DNA of 64,000 nt from JASHVB01 sp035523995 (GTDB taxonomy: Bacteria > Pseudomonadota > Alphaproteobacteria > Acetobacterales > Acetobacteraceae), in contig DATKPQ010000093.1 of assembly GCA_035523995.1 (NCBI GenBank), positions 32,556-96,555 on the forward strand. Reading direction: 5' to 3'. Every line of letters starts with the position of its first letter. Position 1 is the stretch's first letter. Position numbers and translations under genes: made by a program. Under the pieces are notes generated by a model. That model did not search any database and was not told where the DNA came from. It saw only the letters and a program-made list of their open reading frames with translations. This document shows, one piece after another, positions 26,099-36,332 of the stretch.

Positions 26099-26782
26099 TC
26101 AGAACCCGCTCGGATCCCCATACGGTACGTGCAGCACCCGATCCACGAAGATCCCAGGCGTCACCACGTGATCCGGATTGATCTCGCCCAGTTCCCGCAC
26201 GTGTTGAGTCTGCACGATGGTCAAGGTCGCCGCCATCGCCATCACCGGATTGAAATTGCGGCCCGACTCACGGAATGTCAGGTTGCCCCAGCGATCCGCC
26301 TCCCACGCTTCCACCAGCGACACGTCGCCGGGCAGCGATTTCTCCAAAATGTAGGTACGGCCATCGATCTCGCGATGCTCCTTGCCGACCGCCATTTTCG
26401 TGCCCACGCCCGTTGCCGTGAAGAACGCCGGCACACCCGCGCCGGCCGCGCGCATGCGTTCGGCGAGCGTGCCCTGTGGCACGATCTCCAATTCGATCTT
26501 CCCGGCGCGATACAGCGTTTCGAACACCACCGGATCGGACGACCGCGGGAAGGAGCAGATGATCCTGCGCACCCGCCCCAGTTCCATCAGCCGCGCAAGG
26601 CCCGTATGGCCAACACCGGCATTGTTCGCAGCAACGGTCAGGTCCTTCGCGCCCTGGTGGATCAGCCCATCGATCAACGCGTTGGGCTGGCCGACGGCAC
26701 CGAAACCGCCGATCAGCACCGTGGATCCGTCCTTGATGCCTGCCATGGCTTCCGCCATGTCGTGGACGATCTTGTTGATCAT
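26099..26782 (-). CDS. 3-oxoacid CoA-transferase subunit A (ScoA-like)
   Basis: 227 residues. Family motifs include STVLIGGFGAVGQPNALIDGL, the oxyanion-hole region TVAANNAGVGHTGLARL, GTLAERMRAAGAGVPAFFTATGVGT and ESGRNFNPVMAMAA. Subunit A provides only half of the active site; the catalytic Glu is in subunit B. No subunit B gene follows: 62 bases downstream lies convergent surE, and nothing B-like is in the window. The partner must be elsewhere or has been lost. Confidence 0.88.
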   Translation of the reverse strand: MINKIVHDMAEAMAGIKDGSTVLIGGFGAVGQPNALIDGLIHQGAKDLTVAANNAGVGHTGLARLMELGRVRRIICSFPRSSDPVVFETLYRAGKIELEIVPQGTLAERMRAAGAGVPAFFTATGVGTKMAVGKEHREIDGRTYILEKSLPGDVSLVEAWEADRWGNLTFRESGRNFNPVMAMAATLTIVQTQHVRELGEINPDHVVTPGIFVDRVLHVPYGDPSGF

Positions 26783-26935
26783 CGTTCTCTGCCCCGCCGC
26801 GTTTCCTGGGTCGCTTCGGGTCAGGTTTAGTCCTGCCGCAGGGCGTCCGCCAGCCAGCCAGCAATGCGGTCCGGGGCGCCACAGACTGCGACCGCCGCCG
26901 GCGAACGCCTGGGGGCGCCCTGCTCCGTAGAGGTC

Positions 26936-29900
26936 TCAGGTCGACACGACGTGGCCTGTCAGGCTGCTGACGCTCGCAACACTGGTGAAGGTGATCGTGG
27001 TGTGGTCGGACAACGTCAGCGTCACCGCCCCGTTGGCCGTGCTGGCACTCGCCAACGCGGCCGCCGCGGCATTCGCGCCGTACCCTGAGAGCAATACCAC
27101 GTCGCTGGGAGTAAAGTTCTGCACCACGTCCTGCGGTGCCGCCGCACCGTTCGCGGCAAAGAACACCAACAGATCGTGGCTGCTGGCGTTGGTGTTGCCC
27201 GCCAGCGTGTCGTTGCCGGTGCCGGCCACCATCGTATCGTTGCCCTGGCCTGCTCCCAGGCCGCCGGCGATCGAATCTTTGCCGCTGCCGCCGAACATCA
27301 GGTTGTTGGTTGTCGAATTGCCGGCATTCAGCGTCTCGTTGCCGCTGCCCGCCACATAGAACAAGCCGCCGGCGCTGCCGCTGTAGGTGATCGCGCCGTT
27401 GGCACCGCCAAACAAGGTGAGTCCCCCGCTGCCGCCGGCGATCGAGGTATTGCCGGAGCCGGCCACGACGGTGGCCCCGTGCGAGCCGCCGGTGAAATCC
27501 AGCGATCCCGAGCCTCCGAAGACGACCAGACCGCTACCGCTCGCGGTAATGGCCACCGCGGCGCTCTGCGCAACGATGGTATCGTTCAGCCCTGCATCGA
27601 CCGCGCTCACGGTGCCGGTGCCGGCAAAGAACGTGGCATCGGCACCCACTAGCGTCACTGTCGTCGTTGCGCTTGACCCAACCAGGGTGTCGCCCGTGCC
27701 GGCATCCGACAGCGTAACGGCCGCGGTGCCGCCAAATATCACACCCTTTGTGGCATTCGTGCCGAACTGCAGGATGGGCTGCCCGGAACCGCCGACCAGC
27801 GTATCGCCCTGCCCGCCGGCCGACACGCTGGTGTTTCCGCCTGCGGTAAAGAACAACGCGTCGTTGCCGGAAATGGCCGCGTTGGTGCTGTTGCTGCCGC
27901 CCAGCATCGTGTCATTGCTGCCGGCATCGCTGATGTTGAGCGCACCGCTGCCGCCGAAGGCCACGCCGCCGACACCCGCCGTGCCGAACTGGAACGTCGT
28001 CTGGCCGGAGCCGCCGATCAGAGTATCGCTGTGGCCGCTGGCGGAGACACTGTCCTCGTTGCCCTCGGCAAAGAACAGCCCGCTGGTTCCGGTGAGCGAT
28101 GCCGCCGTGGTGCCGGTGGAACCGACCAGCGTGTCGTGGCTGCCGGCATCCGACAAGGTGAGCGGGGCCGAGCCGCTGAACAATACGTCGTGGGACGCGC
28201 TATTGGTGATTTTCAGCGTTGTGCCACCGGAACCTCCAACAATGGTGTTGGACTGTCCGCCGGCGGAGACGGAGGCCGCGCCCGCCTGGCCAAACAACAA
28301 TGCATTGGCGCCCGTCAGCGACGCCGTGGTGCTGCCGGACGAGCCGATCAACGTATCCCCGTTGCCGGCATCCTGCATGATGACGCCACCGAGCGGCGCG
28401 AAGGCGACACCACCGGTAGCGCCGTTGGTGAACTCCATGGTCGAGCCGGCACCGGCACCTATCAGCGTATCGCCGGCAGCGCCGGACGAGATCGTATCGG
28501 CCCCGGAGTTGCCGGCCAGCAGCGCGTTGCCGCCGGAAGGATCGGTCAGGGTGGTGGCGGACGAGCCGCTGAGGAACTCTGCCTGGTATCCCGTGGGCAG
28601 CGTATAGGGGGTGCTGGAACTTGGATCCAGCACGATCGCCTCGTTGGCTGCGCCCTTGGTTGTCGGCCCGAAACTGCCGCTGACCGAGTTGACCGACAGC
28701 GCGGCGGGGGTGCTGGCGCTAAGCGAACCAAGAGCAAGTATCTGCTGTGTCTCGGCTACGATGAGGCTGGAGCCGATGCTGCCGCCGGGTCCGGTGACGT
28801 CGAGCGTGAACGTGGTGGTATCGACCCATGCAGTAGACTGCGATGGCGTGAACACCAGCGCGTCGAGAGCCTTCGAGACCAGTGTCGGCGCGCCGGTGAT
28901 GGCGAACACGCCGGTTGTGGGGTTGATGGTTCCACCGACCGAATCCGACAGCGTGCCCGCCGCTGGCGTGGAGAGCGTGACGGTCACCGTTTCAGTGGGG
29001 CTGATGCCCTGATCGGTGACGGTGACGGTGCCAAACGGCGTAAGTGTCGAGCCGGCGGTGACGCCCTGAACGAGCACTTCGCCGCTGATTGCCGGCGTCA
29101 CTGCCGTGGTGAGGACGCTGGTGGCGCTGTTGCTTTCGGTCGCGCCGTCCGAATTGGTGGCCGAGATGGTGAAGGTCGTGACCAGCGTGTTGCCGGGCGC
29201 GAACTCGGGCTTGGTCGGGGTGAAGATCAGCTCATCCAGTGCCGTCGTCACGGCTGCCGTGCTGCCGGTGACGATATAGGTGCCGTTGTTGATGATCGTC
29301 CCGCCGACAAATGCGTCCGACAGCGTGCCGTTCGCGTTGTTGGACATGGTAACGACAATCGTTTCGACCTGCCCGGAATTCGGATCGGTGATGGCCACGG
29401 TCGAGAGCGGCTGTATCGTCTGCTCGTCGGTGATCGGCTGGTCGGCCGCCGTTCCGCTGATCGTCGGCGGCCGTACAAGACTGAGCCCGGTGGTGCCGGC
29501 ACTGCTGATGCCATTGCTGCTGCTGCCGTCGTCCACGACCCAGGTGATGCTCCGCGCCACATCAGTGCCGCCATTCGACGGATCGCCGGCGCTGCTGCTG
29601 TACGTGACCGAAGCGAGTGCGCTTTCATACGCCGCAATGCTCGCTGTTCCGCTCAGCACCAGCGTGCCGGCGTTGACGTTGACATCGTAGGTACCGGTGA
29701 TGCTGGCGGTGTTATGGAATCCCAGCGTGTCCCCGTTGAGGAAGCCCTCGGCGATCACCACGGTCGCACCGGTCAGCATGGCGTTGCTATCCGGATCCGT
29801 AATGATAACGCTCTGATCGAGTGCAACCGCCGTGGCGCCAATGGCAAAGGCAGTCGTGCCGGAGACGGTAATGGTCGGTGGGGTATGCACCACGTTCAAC

Positions 29901-32900
29901 ACGGAGCTGCCGATATCACTGACACCGCTGATGGTGCTGCCGTCAGTAACACTCCAGTCGATGATGCGGCTCAGGTCGCTGCCGTCGCGAGTCGGATCGC
30001 CGGTGCCGGGATTGAAGCTGTATCTGACCGAATCCAGCGCCGATTGGTAATTGGCGATGCTGGACGCGCCGCTCAGGGTCAGCGTGCCGGCATTGTAGGT
30101 GCCGGTAATGCCGGACGCGGACGGCGTGCTGAAATTCAGCACGTCGCCGGAGACGAAACTGCCGCTGTTGATGATGATGGTGGCGCCGGTCAACGTGCCG
30201 TTGCTGTCCACGTCGCTGAGCGTCAGCCCCGGGTCCAGCGCCACGGCCGTGCCGCCGCCTTGGAAGGTCACCGTGGCGCCTGCTGTCACGGCAGGTGCAA
30301 CATGCACCAGGTCCAGCGTGGTGGTCCCGGTGTTGCTGGCTGCAACACCGTCGTTCAGCGACCAGTCGATGACCGTGCTGGTGCGGGTGCCGCCATCGGT
30401 CGGGTCGGCCGAGGACGGGCTGGTGATGTAGCTGACCGACTCCAGTTCGGTTTCATACGCCGCCAGCGAGGCGTCGCCGTGGAATGTCAGGGTCCCGGCG
30501 GCGTAGGTTCCGGTTATGCCACTGACGGCGGTGCTGAAGTTCAGCACGTCTCCAGTTTGGAAATTGGCGATGGTGACGGTAGCGCTGTGCAGCGTACCGA
30601 GGCTGTCAAGGTCGGTGGCGACAACCGTCGGCGCTATCGCCACCGCGGCGCCGCCACCGATGAAGGTGGCGGTGTTGGAAACGGTGATGGTCGGTGGGGT
30701 ATGCACCAGGTCCAGCGTCGTGCTGCCGATATTGCTGACGCCGTTGCTGGTGTTGCCGTCAGTGACGCTCCAGTCGATGACGCGGCTCAGGTCGGCGCCG
30801 CCATTGGTCGGATCGCCAGTGCCGGGGTTGAAGCTATAGGTGATCGACTCCAGCGCCGTCGCATAACTGGTGATGCCGGCCGCGCCGGTCAGGGTCAGCG
30901 TGCCGGCGCTATACGTGCCGGCAATGCCGGAATTGGTCAGGCTGGTGTAATTCAGCATGTCCCCGGCGATACCGCCGGTGTTGATGCTGATCGTGGCGCC
31001 GGTCAGCGTGCCGTTGCTGTCCACATCGGAGAGCGTCAGCGTTGGGTCCAGTACCACGGCCGTTCCGCCGCCATGGAACGTCACCGTGCCACCGGCCGTC
31101 ACGCCGGGCGCGACATGCGTCACATTTACCGTGACGCTGCCGGTGGCGCTGGCCAGGGTGCCGTCGTTTACCGACCAGTCGATCGTGCGGCTGGTGTCGG
31201 CGCCGCCGCCCGTTGGGTCGCCATTCGCCGGGTTGAAGCCGAAGGTGACCTTTTCCAGTGCCGACTCGTAGTTTTCGATGCTGGACGTGCCGCTCAGCGT
31301 CAGCGTGCCGGAGGCAAAGGTGCCGGTAATGCCCAGACCGGACAGGCTGGTGTAGTTCAGCACGTCGCCGGCAATGCTGCCGCTGTTGATCCACACCGTC
31401 GCGTCAACCAGGATGGTGCCGTTGGGATCGCTGATGGCAATCGCATTGTCGAGCACGACAGGCGATTCGCCGCCACTGAACGGCACTGTGCCGCTGACGG
31501 TGATGGTCGGCGGCACGGCCGCAGGGTGGATCTCCGTGCCGACGGTGCCTGCATTGGTCGCCGTCCAGGTAACGTTGGCGTAGCTGTTGACGGCGCCAGC
31601 AAGCTGCAGCGTCACCGTCTCGGAAGTGCCGCCAGAGTTAGTGCCGGTGAGGATGAGTTGACTTGCGTTGGAAATGGTACCGACGCTGGCGTTGGTGAGA
31701 CCGGCCACGTCAATCGTGTCATGGACGCGCGTGAAGCCGGCGATCATGGCGGCAGGAAAAGACGAGTAGGTGGCGACAAGCGTGGCGCCAGCCCCAGTGG
31801 AGGCAAACGCGATGGTCTGGAAGTCGTCGCTGGCAAAACTGTTGTAATTGACAATGACTGCGGTCGTGGCGTTGCCTTGCAGTCCCAGCGTGTTATTGCC
31901 GGCGGCAGCAGCCAGCACCGCGCCGTTGATCGTATAGCCTGGCTGCAACATCAGCAGGTTGTTGGCGCTCGACCCGTTGGCGTAGGTGCCCCCAAAATAA
32001 ATCGCGTCGGAGCCACCGCTGATGGTGCCCGCGTCGACGACCGTGCCCCCGTCCTGCAGCCTGATGCCGAAACCGCTCCCGCCGCTACCGACGCTGCCGA
32101 AATTGGTGACCGTGGCGACGACGGTCTCCGCCTTGATGCCGTATTCCTTGCCATAGACCGACGCGCCGGCGTACGCGGCCCCGCCATTGATAACACTGCC
32201 GCCCGCCGCGAGATAAATACCTGACTTAAGCCTCGCCAGGATGGTGGCGTCGTTGATAACCGAACCGGCCGCCCCGGTGACGTAGACACCGTCTGCACCT
32301 GACAGCAGCGCATGTGGTGCGCCGCTGCCGCCGTTGGTAACGCTGCCGCCACCGTCGAGTACCACGCCGTAATAGGAACTCGGGAAGCTCCCTTCCTTCA
32401 GGCCGCTAATGGTTCCGAGATTGGTGACGCTGCCGCTGCCCTCTATCAGCACGCCTCTGTAGCCTTGGATCAGCGCGGCAGTACCGATATTGGCGACCGT
32501 GCCGGCACCGTTGATTGTCAGGCCGGCAGCAGCCACTGTAGCCAACGCACGGATTGTACCCGTGTTGGTGACGCTGCCGTTCCCGCCGATAGCAATGCCG
32601 CCGTCATAGCCCGCGACGAGCGCGGCGTTACTGACAGTGCCGTTGCCCGCGATGTTGATGCCGTAACCGCCCGCGGTACCGTCAGCATGGATTGTGCCGG
32701 TATTGCTGACGCTGCCGTTCCCGCCGATATAAACCCCGTTATACCCCTGGATCAGCGCAGCTGTGCCGATGTTGGCGATGTCGCCGGTGGCCGAGGTGCC
32801 CAGGATCCTGATCCCGTCCCTGGCGGCCGTTGCGCCGGTGCCGAGGATCGTGGCTTCGTTGTTGATCTGCACAACGTCGGCGGCGCCGGTATCATAAATG

Positions 32901-33658
32901 CCGTCTGAACCCTGCACCAAGGCGTCAGTGACGCCACTGCCGCCATTGGTGATGGTGCCGCCGTTAAATTGGATTCCGTAGCTCTGCCCGACGATGGTGC
33001 CATCATTGGCGATGGTTCCGGTTGCGCCGCTGGCGAAAAACACGCCAATGGCCCCTTGTACCAGGGCTGTGCCAGAGCCCGACGGACCATTGATCAGGTC
33101 CCCGCTCTGGAAAAAGTATACCCCGTTACCGGTGCTGGCGGCGATGGTGCTCAGGTTCGATACGATGTCGCCCGCACCCGCCACGCTGACGCCCGAACCG
33201 CCGCTGATCAGCCCCGCGTTGAAAATGTCGCCGTTGTTGCCGCTCAGCACAACGGCATAGTGGGCAATGGTCGTGAGGACCGTGCCCAGGTTCGTCAGGC
33301 TGTCGCCCGGCCCTTTCAGTTCGACCCCTGTGAGCCCGCGAATTTGCCCAAGGTTGTCGACGCCGGCACTCGTGCCGCTCAGCACAACGGCATTGTCGCC
33401 GGTAGGACTGAGCACCGTGCCCGTGTTGACGATGCTGCTGGCACCGGTCAGGTAGATGGCGCCGGAGTTCACGCCGCTCTGGATGACGGTGCCATTGTTC
33501 ACCAACGAGCCGGTGCCGGTGATCACATAGCCCGTGGTCCCGTAGCTGACGCCTGCTGCGGACGCGATCGTCAGCGGGGAGAGAAAGCTGCCCGATCCCG
33601 TCGAGCCACTGGGAATCAGAGTCACGCCATAATGGATGGTCGAGGTGATCGTGGACAT
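26936..33658 (-). CDS. Giant repeat protein, probable type I-secreted adhesin/calcium-binding protein
   Basis: 2,240 residues from ATG 33658 (AGGGGGA upstream; an in-frame start at 33730 has a poorer context). Residues about 1-690 are short beta-helix-like repeats of the form G-x-G-S-V-x-N-x-G-T-I. Residues about 715-1395 hold five units of 125-140 residues opening PPTITVSG or APxVTAG and containing GTLTLSG and DWSVxDG, resembling cadherin-like domains. Two further Ig-like units (about 1396-1640) come next. A 70-residue periodic array (DAGxxDTLVGS, LFFAxG, SVSAGG) runs from about 1690. RTX-like GGSGKDSIAGG and GNDTMVAGTGNDTLAG lie near residue 2130. It has no classical signal peptide and no autotransporter barrel, which suits C-terminal type I secretion. 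No secretion genes are nearby. Confidence 0.8.
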   Translation of the reverse strand: MSTITSTIHYGVTLIPSGSTGSGSFLSPLTIASAAGVSYGTTGYVITGTGSLVNNGTVIQSGVNSGAIYLTGASSIVNTGTVLSPTGDNAVVLSGTSAGVDNLGQIRGLTGVELKGPGDSLTNLGTVLTTIAHYAVVLSGNNGDIFNAGLISGGSGVSVAGAGDIVSNLSTIAASTGNGVYFFQSGDLINGPSGSGTALVQGAIGVFFASGATGTIANDGTIVGQSYGIQFNGGTITNGGSGVTDALVQGSDGIYDTGAADVVQINNEATILGTGATAARDGIRILGTSATGDIANIGTAALIQGYNGVYIGGNGSVSNTGTIHADGTAGGYGINIAGNGTVSNAALVAGYDGGIAIGGNGSVTNTGTIRALATVAAAGLTINGAGTVANIGTAALIQGYRGVLIEGSGSVTNLGTISGLKEGSFPSSYYGVVLDGGGSVTNGGSGAPHALLSGADGVYVTGAAGSVINDATILARLKSGIYLAAGGSVINGGAAYAGASVYGKEYGIKAETVVATVTNFGSVGSGGSGFGIRLQDGGTVVDAGTISGGSDAIYFGGTYANGSSANNLLMLQPGYTINGAVLAAAAGNNTLGLQGNATTAVIVNYNSFASDDFQTIAFASTGAGATLVATYSSFPAAMIAGFTRVHDTIDVAGLTNASVGTISNASQLILTGTNSGGTSETVTLQLAGAVNSYANVTWTATNAGTVGTEIHPAAVPPTITVSGTVPFSGGESPVVLDNAIAISDPNGTILVDATVWINSGSIAGDVLNYTSLSGLGITGTFASGTLTLSGTSSIENYESALEKVTFGFNPANGDPTGGGADTSRTIDWSVNDGTLASATGSVTVNVTHVAPGVTAGGTVTFHGGGTAVVLDPTLTLSDVDSNGTLTGATISINTGGIAGDMLNYTSLTNSGIAGTYSAGTLTLTGAAGITSYATALESITYSFNPGTGDPTNGGADLSRVIDWSVTDGNTSNGVSNIGSTTLDLVHTPPTITVSNTATFIGGGAAVAIAPTVVATDLDSLGTLHSATVTIANFQTGDVLNFSTAVSGITGTYAAGTLTFHGDASLAAYETELESVSYITSPSSADPTDGGTRTSTVIDWSLNDGVAASNTGTTTLDLVHVAPAVTAGATVTFQGGGTAVALDPGLTLSDVDSNGTLTGATIIINSGSFVSGDVLNFSTPSASGITGTYNAGTLTLSGASSIANYQSALDSVRYSFNPGTGDPTRDGSDLSRIIDWSVTDGSTISGVSDIGSSVLNVVHTPPTITVSGTTAFAIGATAVALDQSVIITDPDSNAMLTGATVVIAEGFLNGDTLGFHNTASITGTYDVNVNAGTLVLSGTASIAAYESALASVTYSSSAGDPSNGGTDVARSITWVVDDGSSSNGISSAGTTGLSLVRPPTISGTAADQPITDEQTIQPLSTVAITDPNSGQVETIVVTMSNNANGTLSDAFVGGTIINNGTYIVTGSTAAVTTALDELIFTPTKPEFAPGNTLVTTFTISATNSDGATESNSATSVLTTAVTPAISGEVLVQGVTAGSTLTPFGTVTVTDQGISPTETVTVTLSTPAAGTLSDSVGGTINPTTGVFAITGAPTLVSKALDALVFTPSQSTAWVDTTTFTLDVTGPGGSIGSSLIVAETQQILALGSLSASTPAALSVNSVSGSFGPTTKGAANEAIVLDPSSSTPYTLPTGYQAEFLSGSSATTLTDPSGGNALLAGNSGADTISSGAAGDTLIGAGAGSTMEFTNGATGGVAFAPLGGVIMQDAGNGDTLIGSSGSTTASLTGANALLFGQAGAASVSAGGQSNTIVGGSGGTTLKITNSASHDVLFSGSAPLTLSDAGSHDTLVGSTGTTAASLTGTSGLFFAEGNEDSVSASGHSDTLIGGSGQTTFQFGTAGVGGVAFGGSGALNISDAGSNDTMLGGSNSTNAAISGNDALFFTAGGNTSVSAGGQGDTLVGGSGQPILQFGTNATKGVIFGGTAAVTLSDAGTGDTLVGSSATTTVTLVGADATFFAGTGTVSAVDAGLNDTIVAQSAAVAITASGSGLVVFGGSGSLDFTGGSHGATVVAGSGNTSIAGGSGGLTLFGGANGAITYSGSAGGLFYVAGSGNETLNAGNSTTNNLMFGGSGKDSIAGGLGAGQGNDTMVAGTGNDTLAGNTNASSHDLLVFFAANGAAAPQDVVQNFTPSDVVLLSGYGANAAAAALASASTANGAVTLTLSDHTTITFTSVASVSSLTGHVVST

Positions 33659-34034
33659 CCGGTCCCCCTGTCGGTGCCCCCGCCCGCGCATGCCTGCGTC
33701 CGCCACCCGTGGCAGCCCGCGTTCATACAACCGTAGGTGGCTCGCATTGCGCTAAACCCGGGCCGCGATCCCCGCGCTTTTGCCGAGGAAGCATTCCGAT
33801 GTCCGGAATATTGGCGGTAATTATTACCAGTTCCCTAACACGCGGAACTTTTGCGGCGGGTTTTTCGAACCGGATGTGAACTTATATGGAACAAACCTGT
33901 GGTTGCAATTGCGTGGCCCAGCCGCGGGTGAGATACTCGCCGGTAGGAGCGCTGCCCGACGGATGGGTCCGCCCCCAATGGACCCGACCCGCACGAGGGC
34001 GATGCCTCCGCCAACAACACAACGGAGACGGTCC
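33659..34034. promoter_or_regulatory. Divergent intergenic region with an AT-rich core and two palindromes
   Basis: No gene is supported. An island of lower GC at about 33790-33900 carries two adjacent inverted repeats: ATTCCG-N5-CGGAAT (33793-33809) and GGTAAT-T-ATTACC (33816-33828). It separates the start of the giant repeat protein from the amidohydrolase, so these are candidate operators for either gene. No convincing -35/-10 pair was identified. Confidence 0.45.
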
Positions 34035-35156
34035 ATGACTCGCGCCTACAACGTGATCGACGCCGACGGCCACATCCTGGAACCGCTGAATCTGTGGGTT
34101 GACTATATCGACCCGAAATACCGCGACAGCGCGCCGCGGCTGGTACGCGACGCCGACGGCAAGCAGCGGCTGCAGGTGGGCGGCCAATTGCTCGGCAGCA
34201 AGAAGGGGTTGGGCGCGTTGGGGGCGGTGGGCGCGCGCGACGGCACCGTGGTGGACGACACCATGGAATACGAGCAAGGCCGCAAGGGCGGCTTCGATCC
34301 GCATGCGCGCATTCCCGACATGGATTTGGATGGGATCGACGCGGCGTTCCTGTATCCCTCGATCGGCTTGTTCGCCGGAGCCGTGCAGGACCCGCCGACG
34401 GCGGCGGCGATGGCGCGCGCCTACAATCGTTGGCTCGCCGACTACTGCGCGCCCTACCCCGACCGCCTGTTCGGCGTGGCCATGATTCCGATGCAATCGG
34501 TCGATCTGGCGGTGGAGGAAATGCGGTTTGCGCGGGAGAAGCTGGGGTTCCGCGGCGTGTTCCTGCGGCCCAACCCGTACAACGGCAAGATGATCCACCA
34601 CCCCGATTACGAACAATTCTGGACCATGGCAGAAGAGTTGGATCTGTCGGTTGGGTTCCATGAAGGCGGCAGCAGCGGGATGATGCAGGTGGGCATGGAC
34701 CGCTTCGAGGAACGCGGCGCCCGCCACATCATCACCCACACGATGGAGATGATGCTGGCCTGCATGGCGGTGATCTGGGGCGGCGTGTGCGAGCGGCATC
34801 CGAAGGTGCGCGTTGCGTTTTTGGAGTCGGGCGGCGGGTGGATCGCGCCGTGGCTGGACCGGATGGACCGGCATTTCGACGACGTCGGCTTCAATGATTC
34901 CGGCCTGACGACGCGGCCTTCCGAATTGTTCCAGCGCAACTGCTGGATTGCGTTCGAGCCGGTGGAAGGCTGTCTGGGCGCTCTGGTGGATTACGTTGGG
35001 CCGGAGAAGATCCTGTGGGCGACGGATTATCCGCATCCGGACGGGTTCTTCCCCGGTGCTCCGGCGAAGGTGCGGGCACTGCTTGGGAATGCGCCGGCGG
35101 CGACACAGGCTGCGGTGATGGCGGGTGGGGCGAAGGGGTTTTACGGGCTCAACTGA
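34035..35156 (+). CDS. Amidohydrolase family (metal-dependent decarboxylase/hydrolase type)
   Basis: 373 residues from ATG 34035 (GGAGACGG upstream). Family landmarks: YNVIDADGHILEPLNLW (metal-binding DxHxxE), the insert KYRDSAPRLVRDADG, SVGFHEGGSSGM (His), AFLESGGGWIAPWLDRMDRHF, and LWATDYPHPDG (catalytic Asp). This subgroup, with DGHILEP at the start, is common in bacteria degrading aromatic or terpenoid acids. No substrate can be assigned. Confidence 0.87.
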   Translation: MTRAYNVIDADGHILEPLNLWVDYIDPKYRDSAPRLVRDADGKQRLQVGGQLLGSKKGLGALGAVGARDGTVVDDTMEYEQGRKGGFDPHARIPDMDLDGIDAAFLYPSIGLFAGAVQDPPTAAAMARAYNRWLADYCAPYPDRLFGVAMIPMQSVDLAVEEMRFAREKLGFRGVFLRPNPYNGKMIHHPDYEQFWTMAEELDLSVGFHEGGSSGMMQVGMDRFEERGARHIITHTMEMMLACMAVIWGGVCERHPKVRVAFLESGGGWIAPWLDRMDRHFDDVGFNDSGLTTRPSELFQRNCWIAFEPVEGCLGALVDYVGPEKILWATDYPHPDGFFPGAPAKVRALLGNAPAATQAAVMAGGAKGFYGLN

Positions 35157-35423
35157 GGGGCCGTTGGTTTGGGGGTGCCGGGGGCGGATTGATGAGCCGC
35201 TTCCGGCGGGGGCCGCCGACAAGGCACGGTGCGATTCGCGCCGCATTCATGCGGCGAGAACGTGCCCTGACTTGAGGAGGTTGGTCTCGGTGCGACTATC
35301 TTGACTTGTGCGCGGACTCGGGGTCTGCGGCTGGTTTCGGCTGAGAACTGTCGAACGATGGGCTCGGGCGCTTTTTCCTCGAGCATGTGTAGACAACTGG
35401 CATGGAATTATAGGAGCCCAGGC

Positions 35424-36194
35424 ATGCGCGAGTCCCTGATCGTGCTAACTCTAACTGGGTTGTTAACACTTGGCGCTTGTACTGTGCCGTCTACTGAACA
35501 ACAGTCCAATGGGCCAATGATAAACAATCAGGGTGAGCGGGTTGTCGTAATCAAGAACCCTCCGTCGAAAAGCGATGCCCAATACGCGAATGAGATGGCT
35601 TCTTGTGAAAGCTTCTCTCGCATGCACATAGACGACAAGGTCAATGCGTACTCAGGTTGCATGTTGTATTTTGGTAATCTTGCACAAGTCGGTGGTCATA
35701 TCTTCGATAAAGCGTCGCTAACGCCACGGTCAGCAACCACACCATTCGCGGCCGGGGAGGCCGCGGCCGGTCCAACGCCAAATGTGATTTCCGAACAGCC
35801 GCCACCGGTCGCCCCGGTTTCTCGGAACTTCGCCGCAGAAACATGGCACTGTACGGAGGGGATGACTGTAGACATTGATCGAGGTCAAAGAAGGGTAGAA
35901 ATGAACCTTCCGTCCCTGTCTTGCGACATCCTGGTCGTAGATGGTGTCACAGGGCCTCTTGGTGGTCAATGCCCTTTTGTCAGCGGAAACCCACTCCTTC
36001 AGTACAAACAGTTTGCCAGGTTTACGAGCCACACGATCACGTGGGGCTATGAGGCTGCTGGCCCCGGGGCGATTCACTTGCAGCTCAGTGACGCCGCATA
36101 TGCGAAATATACTCTCAATACACTGGGCGCACGCGGGCACCTTGAAGGTGTTACTGGCCAAGGAGGCCTCGCGTCCGGAAGCTGCAGCAAATAG
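35424..36194 (+). CDS. Predicted lipoprotein of unknown function
   Basis: 256 residues from ATG 35424 with TAGGAGCCC upstream. Signal peptide with lipobox LTLGAC, Cys at residue 19. The mature part has a Cys-containing segment (MASCESFSRMHIDDKVNAYSGCMLYFG) and a C-terminal half with WHCTEGMTVDIDRGQRRVEMNLPSLSCDI. I do not recognise a family. The coding sequence is clearly less GC-rich than its neighbours, which suggests recent acquisition. Confidence 0.65.
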   Translation: MRESLIVLTLTGLLTLGACTVPSTEQQSNGPMINNQGERVVVIKNPPSKSDAQYANEMASCESFSRMHIDDKVNAYSGCMLYFGNLAQVGGHIFDKASLTPRSATTPFAAGEAAAGPTPNVISEQPPPVAPVSRNFAAETWHCTEGMTVDIDRGQRRVEMNLPSLSCDILVVDGVTGPLGGQCPFVSGNPLLQYKQFARFTSHTITWGYEAAGPGAIHLQLSDAAYAKYTLNTLGARGHLEGVTGQGGLASGSCSK

Positions 36195-36332
36195 CTTGAC
36201 TTATCATAATCAGTTCGGTGACGGAGCTACCCGCACCCGGTCGCCGACCGACCGGGGCAGCGCCTGCGGCACGTAGGATGGCCAGGCTGGACGGCGTGTT
36301 CCCTCCGCCTCGGTGGAGGTGGCGGCGGCGGT

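Noticed and set aside
28031..32224. A 1,397-residue open frame on the plus strand
   Set aside because: It lies wholly antisense to the giant repeat gene. It has repetitive Arg/Gly/Ala-rich sequence without any family motif, as expected from GC-rich repeats read backwards, and the minus frame has clear domains.
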